Source: Celeribacter baekdonensis (GTDB taxonomy: Bacteria > Pseudomonadota > Alphaproteobacteria > Rhodobacterales > Rhodobacteraceae). Taken from it: DNA of 64,000 nt. The notes under the pieces were generated by a model. That model had not been told where the DNA came from. It saw nothing but the letters and a program-made list of their open reading frames with translations, and did no database searches. Below, piece by piece: positions 60,128 to 64,000 of the stretch (positions are counted from its first letter, which is position 1; each line of letters begins with the position of its first letter). The DNA lies in NCBI RefSeq assembly GCF_003047105.1, contig NZ_CP028475.1, forward strand, positions 1,426,001 to 1,490,000. The letters run 5' to 3'. Both the position numbers and the translations under genes were made by a program.

Positions 60128-61261
60128 TTATTTCGCCAAAACCGCATCCAACGCCGCCTCAAGACGGGCCACAGACGCATCCACGTCATAGAGTTTATCA
60201 AGACCAAACAGGCCCAGCCGGAAAGATTTATACTCCGGCCCCTCATCACATTGCAGCGGCACGCCCGCAGCGATTTGCATCCCCAATGCCGCGAACGCCC
60301 GGCCCGATTGGATGTCTGGATCATCGGTGTAACACACCACCACGCCCGGCGCCTCAACGCCCTCTGCGGCAACCGAGGCAAAGCCCCGCGCTTTCAACAG
60401 GGCACGCACCCGGCGGCCCTGTTCCCATTGCGCCTCACAAAGTTTGGCAAACCCGTACTCTTTGGTCTCCAACATCGCATCGCGAAAGGCGCGCAACGCG
60501 TCGGTCGGCATCGTCGCGTGATAGGCGTGCCCGCCGGCCAAATAGGCTTCCATGATGTTCAACCATTTGCCCAGATCAATCGCAAAAGACGAGGATTGGC
60601 GCGATTTCACCACCTCGATGGCGCGCTCAGACAGCATCACCAACCCGGCAGACGGCTGTGCCGACCAGCCCTTTTGCGGCGCGGAGATCAACACATCGAC
60701 CCCGGTCGCTTTCATATCGACCCAGGCACAGCCCGAGGCGATACAGTCGAGCACCATCAACCCGCCCTCTTCATGCACCGCGTCGGCCAAGGCGCGGATA
60801 TAGCCGTCCGGCAAGATCATGCCAGAGGCGGTTTCCACATGCGGGGCAAAGACGGCGGCGGGTTTGAGCGCGTGAATTTCGGCCACGGCCTCTTCCAATG
60901 GTGCGGGGGCGAAAGGCGCGGTGATCTCATTGCCGGTGCGACGGGCTTTGAGCACGGTCTGCGATTTAGGGATCGCGCCCGTGTCAAAAATCTGGCTCCA
61001 GCGGAAGGAGAAGAAGCCATTGCGGATGACCATCACATCCTCGTCGCCCGCAATCTGGCGCGCCACGGCCTCCATCGCATAGGTGCCGCCGCCGGGAACG
61101 ACCACGGCAGTGTCGGCATGATAGACCTCGCACAGGGTGGCGTGGATGTCGGTCATCACCTTTTGAAAGGCTTTCGACATATGGTTGAGCGAGCGGTCGG
61201 TGAAAACCACGGAAAATTCCATCAACCCATCCGGGTCGATATCAGAGCGCAATGCGGGCAT
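60128..61261 (-). CDS. Class V aminotransferase (alanine-glyoxylate/serine-pyruvate type)
   Basis: 377 residues. VVPGGGTYAMEAVARQIAG is the PLP phosphate-binding region, VLDCIASGCAWVDMKATGVD the Asp region and SAPQKGWSAQPSAG carries the PLP lysine. This fits the AGT/SPT/AEPT subclass of class V enzymes, acting on small amino acids, glyoxylate or phosphonates. Specific substrate not clear from sequence. The 5' gap to the first Hint-domain gene (61262-61499, 238 nt) is divergent and shows no further gene. Confidence 0.82.
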   Translation of the reverse strand: MPALRSDIDPDGLMEFSVVFTDRSLNHMSKAFQKVMTDIHATLCEVYHADTAVVVPGGGTYAMEAVARQIAGDEDVMVIRNGFFSFRWSQIFDTGAIPKSQTVLKARRTGNEITAPFAPAPLEEAVAEIHALKPAAVFAPHVETASGMILPDGYIRALADAVHEEGGLMVLDCIASGCAWVDMKATGVDVLISAPQKGWSAQPSAGLVMLSERAIEVVKSRQSSSFAIDLGKWLNIMEAYLAGGHAYHATMPTDALRAFRDAMLETKEYGFAKLCEAQWEQGRRVRALLKARGFASVAAEGVEAPGVVVCYTDDPDIQSGRAFAALGMQIAAGVPLQCDEGPEYKSFRLGLFGLDKLYDVDASVARLEAALDAVLAK

Positions 61262-61499
61262 GATGCCTCCTTAAAATCATAACAAACGGTGCCAAAGCGA
61301 CACAATGGCTGTCCGTTCGGGGGATGGGCGCACAAACGTCTGGACAAGTGACCTAAGGTTCACAACACTTGCCCAAGCGTCACGCCACGGATCGGGCCAA
61401 AAAGAGCACCGGACGGGCGAAAACACAAGCGGTTCAAACCGCATCGGCGCATTGAGGCAGATCCGGGTCACGGACCCAAACCAGACAGGCAGAGCAGTC

Positions 61500-62639
61500 A
61501 TGCCAACAGAGAATCTAATTGTGATGGGGTCCTCCCTCATCAACAATCCGATTGGCTATTCCCAAGACCCTTGGGGGGATGCCAATGACGGGGCCTATAT
61601 CACCGGCGGCGACAGCGTTTTTGAAGATGATGACGTGATCGTTTTCACCGTGCAAAAGGTCAATCATGACGGCACTTTTGACGACAAAACCCAAATCACG
61701 GGGATTGAGGTCTATGACAATGCCGCCGACTATGTGAATGGCATCCCCAAATACACCTATGAGCTGGAAAAAGACGGCGGCTGGGGATGGGGGCATAACA
61801 CAGTCAGCGGCGATGTCTCCACAAGCGTGCACAACATGGGCGACGCCTATCTGCATTTCCCCGCCAATGATTTCGTCAGCTCCGACCCAAACGCCCCGGA
61901 TTTGAACTACCTGTTTTTGGCGCCGGGCGTGGATTTATCCGAAGCCTACCCGGTTTGGCTCTCGCATGAGCAAGGCATCGACTATAACGAAGACGGCTCC
62001 ATTGCGGGCAGCGAGGTCGGCGACGGGGTCTTTACCACCGACAACAACCTATTTGCCGAAAATGAAATTGCCGCCGCGATTTGTTTGACCCGTGGAACGT
62101 TGATTGACACGCCCGAGGGGCCCAAATTTATCGAGACCCTGAGCGAAGGCGACCTCATTCATACGCTCGATGATGGACCGCAACCGATCCGCTGGATTGG
62201 GTCCCGCCGGGTCGTGGCCACGGGCAAACTCGCCCCGATCCGCATCAAAGCCGGTGCTTTGGGCAATTTCCGTGACCTCACCGTCTCACCCAATCACCGG
62301 ATGATGATCCGTGGTCCAAAAGCCGAAATACTGTTTGGCGAACGCGATGTCTTGGTCGCGGCGAAACATTTGGTCAACGACAACACGATCCGCCACATGT
62401 CTGGCGGCACGGTGGAGTATTTTCACATGTTGTTTGACCGTCATCAAATCATCTTTGCCGAGGGCTGTCCGACCGAAAGCCTCTACCCCGGCCAAGAGGC
62501 CTTGGGCGCAGTCAACCCAGAGGCGCGGGCCGAGATTTTGACGCTGTTTCCCGAATTCGAACACGGAACACAACAGGCGGAACTGTCACGCTATGAATTG
62601 AAAGCCTGGGAGGCGCAGGCGCTCAAACACGCGTCTTAA
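61500..62639 (+). CDS. Hint-domain protein, copy 1
   Basis: 379 residues from ATG 61500. There is no obvious signal peptide. The N-terminal ~190 residues form an unrecognised beta-rich domain beginning MPTENLIVMGSSLINN. A Ca-loop-like DYNEDGSIAGSE lies at 161-172. The Hint domain starts at Cys195 (CLTRGTLIDTPEGPKF), with the block-B His266 in TVSPNHRMM. Cys first and TxxH are the residues needed for the N-to-S acyl shift in Hedgehog/intein-like self-cleavage. A paralogue follows. Confidence 0.8.
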   Translation: MPTENLIVMGSSLINNPIGYSQDPWGDANDGAYITGGDSVFEDDDVIVFTVQKVNHDGTFDDKTQITGIEVYDNAADYVNGIPKYTYELEKDGGWGWGHNTVSGDVSTSVHNMGDAYLHFPANDFVSSDPNAPDLNYLFLAPGVDLSEAYPVWLSHEQGIDYNEDGSIAGSEVGDGVFTTDNNLFAENEIAAAICLTRGTLIDTPEGPKFIETLSEGDLIHTLDDGPQPIRWIGSRRVVATGKLAPIRIKAGALGNFRDLTVSPNHRMMIRGPKAEILFGERDVLVAAKHLVNDNTIRHMSGGTVEYFHMLFDRHQIIFAEGCPTESLYPGQEALGAVNPEARAEILTLFPEFEHGTQQAELSRYELKAWEAQALKHAS

Positions 62640-62795
62640 ACAGCCTCACATCTTGACGTCGCGGTATGATGGCTTAGATCGCGATATCAGAACAGAGTCC
62701 CAAAATTCAGACCTGCATCAGAGGACCCCAAAGGGGCATCGCAGGTTAAAAAACATTGAAGCAACGGGGCACTTCCCCAAACATAGGCAGAGCAG

Positions 62796-63899
62796 ATGCC
62801 AACCGAAGACATTCTCGTGATGGGGTCCTCCCTCCTCGACAACGCGTCGATTGGGACCAACAGTGGCGGCACCAATGGCGGCAACATGATGATTCACAGC
62901 GGCGACATGGTGTTTCAGAGCGACGATGTGATTGTCATCACCGTTGAGAACGTCACTGACGGCGAAGTCACCGGCCAAAGCCGGATCGTCGGCATGGTGG
63001 TCTATGACACCCCTGCCGATTATGTGAACGGCACGCCCCTCTACACGTATCACCCGATGAATCCCGGCCAATACGCCAATATCCAAAGCGACATTTCGGG
63101 GCTGGGCGACACCTATCTGCGCTTTAACGCCAATGTGTTGGTCTCCTCCGATGGCGGGCCGCAGATCAACACCATTTTGATCGCACCCGGTCAGGACCTA
63201 AGCCAACTGCGCCCCGTCATCCAAATTGGCCATGAAACCGACATGGATTATGATGGCGACGGGGTGATCGACACCCAAGGTGACGGCAATTTCAACATCG
63301 ACAACAACCTGATCGCCGAAGAGATCATCCATGGCGCGGTCTGTCTGACCCGTGGCACCTTGATCGACACCCCCAAAGGCCCGCGCTACATCGAAACACT
63401 CACCGAGGGCGATTTGGTCAATACGCTGGACGCCGGGCCACAACCGATCCGTTGGATCGGATCGCGCAAACTTGCGGCCCGTGGCCCCCTCGCCCCGGTG
63501 CTGATCCGGGCGGGCGCTTTGGGCAATCTGCGCGATCTCTGCGTGTCTCAAAACCACCGCATGTTGTTGCGTGGTCCGCAGGCCGAAGTGTTGTTTGGCG
63601 AACGCGATGTCTTGGTTGCGGCCAAACATTTGGTCAATGACACCACCATCCGGCTCAAACCGGGCGGCACGGTGGAGTATTTTCACATGCTGTTTGACCG
63701 TCATCAAATCATCTTTGCCGAAGGCTGCCCGACCGAAAGCCTCTACCCCGGCCAACAGGCGCTCAATTCCGTCACCACAGACTCGCGCGATGAAATTCTA
63801 TCAGTGTTTCCCGAACTCCTGTGCGAAAGCCGTGATCCCCACCTGTCGCGCTACGAATTAAAAGCCTGGGAGGCACAGGCACTCAAACGCGCGAGCTGA
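62796..63899 (+). CDS. Hint-domain protein, copy 2
   Basis: 367 residues. It is a clear paralogue of copy 1: MPTEDILVMGSSLLDN at the start, VYDTPADYVNG in the N-domain and a near-identical Hint half from Cys183 (CLTRGTLIDTPKGPRY) to the end (ELKAWEAQALKRAS). An EF-hand-like DYDGDGVIDTQGDGN (151-165) precedes the Hint domain. The 5' leaders of both copies share AGGCAGAGCAG next to the start. The N-domains have diverged much more than the Hint halves. Confidence 0.82.
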   Translation: MPTEDILVMGSSLLDNASIGTNSGGTNGGNMMIHSGDMVFQSDDVIVITVENVTDGEVTGQSRIVGMVVYDTPADYVNGTPLYTYHPMNPGQYANIQSDISGLGDTYLRFNANVLVSSDGGPQINTILIAPGQDLSQLRPVIQIGHETDMDYDGDGVIDTQGDGNFNIDNNLIAEEIIHGAVCLTRGTLIDTPKGPRYIETLTEGDLVNTLDAGPQPIRWIGSRKLAARGPLAPVLIRAGALGNLRDLCVSQNHRMLLRGPQAEVLFGERDVLVAAKHLVNDTTIRLKPGGTVEYFHMLFDRHQIIFAEGCPTESLYPGQQALNSVTTDSRDEILSVFPELLCESRDPHLSRYELKAWEAQALKRAS

Positions 63900-63963
63900 C
63901 ACTTGCCCCTGACTGCGCCTGCGTTTAGAACGCAGGACAACAGGATACGCAGGGAGCCGCGAC

Positions 63964-64000
63964 ATGCTCGATCATCTCGAATTCACCACGCCAAAACCGA
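63964..64000 (+). CDS. Start of an unidentified gene, cut by the window end
   Basis: ATG 63964, preceded by GCAGGGAGCC, opens a frame MLDHLEFTTPKP that runs off the window. Too short to name. It lies 64 nt after the second Hint gene. Confidence 0.4.
   Translation, partial: MLDHLEFTTPKP

Overview
The window looks like chromosomal DNA of a marine-type alphaproteobacterium, most likely Rhodobacteraceae (Roseobacter group). The support is the high GC coding DNA, many ATGA start/stop overlaps, a perfect CtrA-type box (54198-54213), ctaD followed by a DUF2244 gene, and gene families common in that group: a taurine-pyruvate-aminotransferase-like enzyme, a MocR regulator and Hint-domain proteins. 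This assignment is inferred from content, not from a marker-gene comparison.

Layout. 1-2.5 kb: the end of a complex-I-like cluster, with the NuoD-like C-terminus, a NuoI/GltD-type fused Fe-S flavoprotein and a ferritin-like protein. 2.8-3.6 kb: a ribbon-helix-helix/ParA pair. 3.7-5.1 kb: a PHP-domain gene and a RidA gene, each broken by a one-base homopolymer contraction. 5.35-13.8 kb: a compact nine-gene, same-strand locus. It encodes an NMT1/THI5-type ABC importer, a cytosine-deaminase-like amidohydrolase, an FAD-linked oxidase, two flavodoxin-fold quinone reductases, a 2-oxoglutarate/Fe(II)-type oxygenase and a creatininase-family amidohydrolase. It reads as an uptake-plus-catabolism pathway for a small N-heterocycle and is the best candidate for an undescribed system. 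14.3-18.8 kb: a spermidine/putrescine-type ABC importer with an odd permease tail. 19.1-25.8 kb: a frameshifted MocR regulator, an aldehyde dehydrogenase, a Tpa-like aminotransferase and ethanolamine ammonia-lyase (eutBC), all consistent with amine nitrogen use. 25.9-31.1 kb: TetR plus an RND efflux adaptor and pump.

31.5-44.5 kb holds a complete glycogen operon on the minus strand (glgP-glgB-glgC-glgA-glgX-malQ-pgm), preceded by a non-coding region rich in inverted repeats and a tRNA-Leu(GAG). 45.4-54.1 kb is core housekeeping: a peptidoglycan-binding-domain protein, lipB, a c-type cytochrome, an IS5-family insertion, ctaD, a DUF2244 protein, yqeY and carA. 54.2-60 kb: a large GspE_N-glycosyltransferase-2 fusion preceded by CtrA and DnaA boxes, then a GntR regulator, a HAD phosphatase and a UbiH-family hydroxylase. 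60-64 kb: a class V aminotransferase and two tandem paralogous secreted-type Hint-domain proteins.

A cross-cutting observation is that at least three genes (PHP, RidA, MocR), probably a fourth (the RND adaptor) and the transposase each behave as if one base were missing from a short homopolymer. Uncorrected sequencing indels and real decay cannot be separated from the sequence alone.
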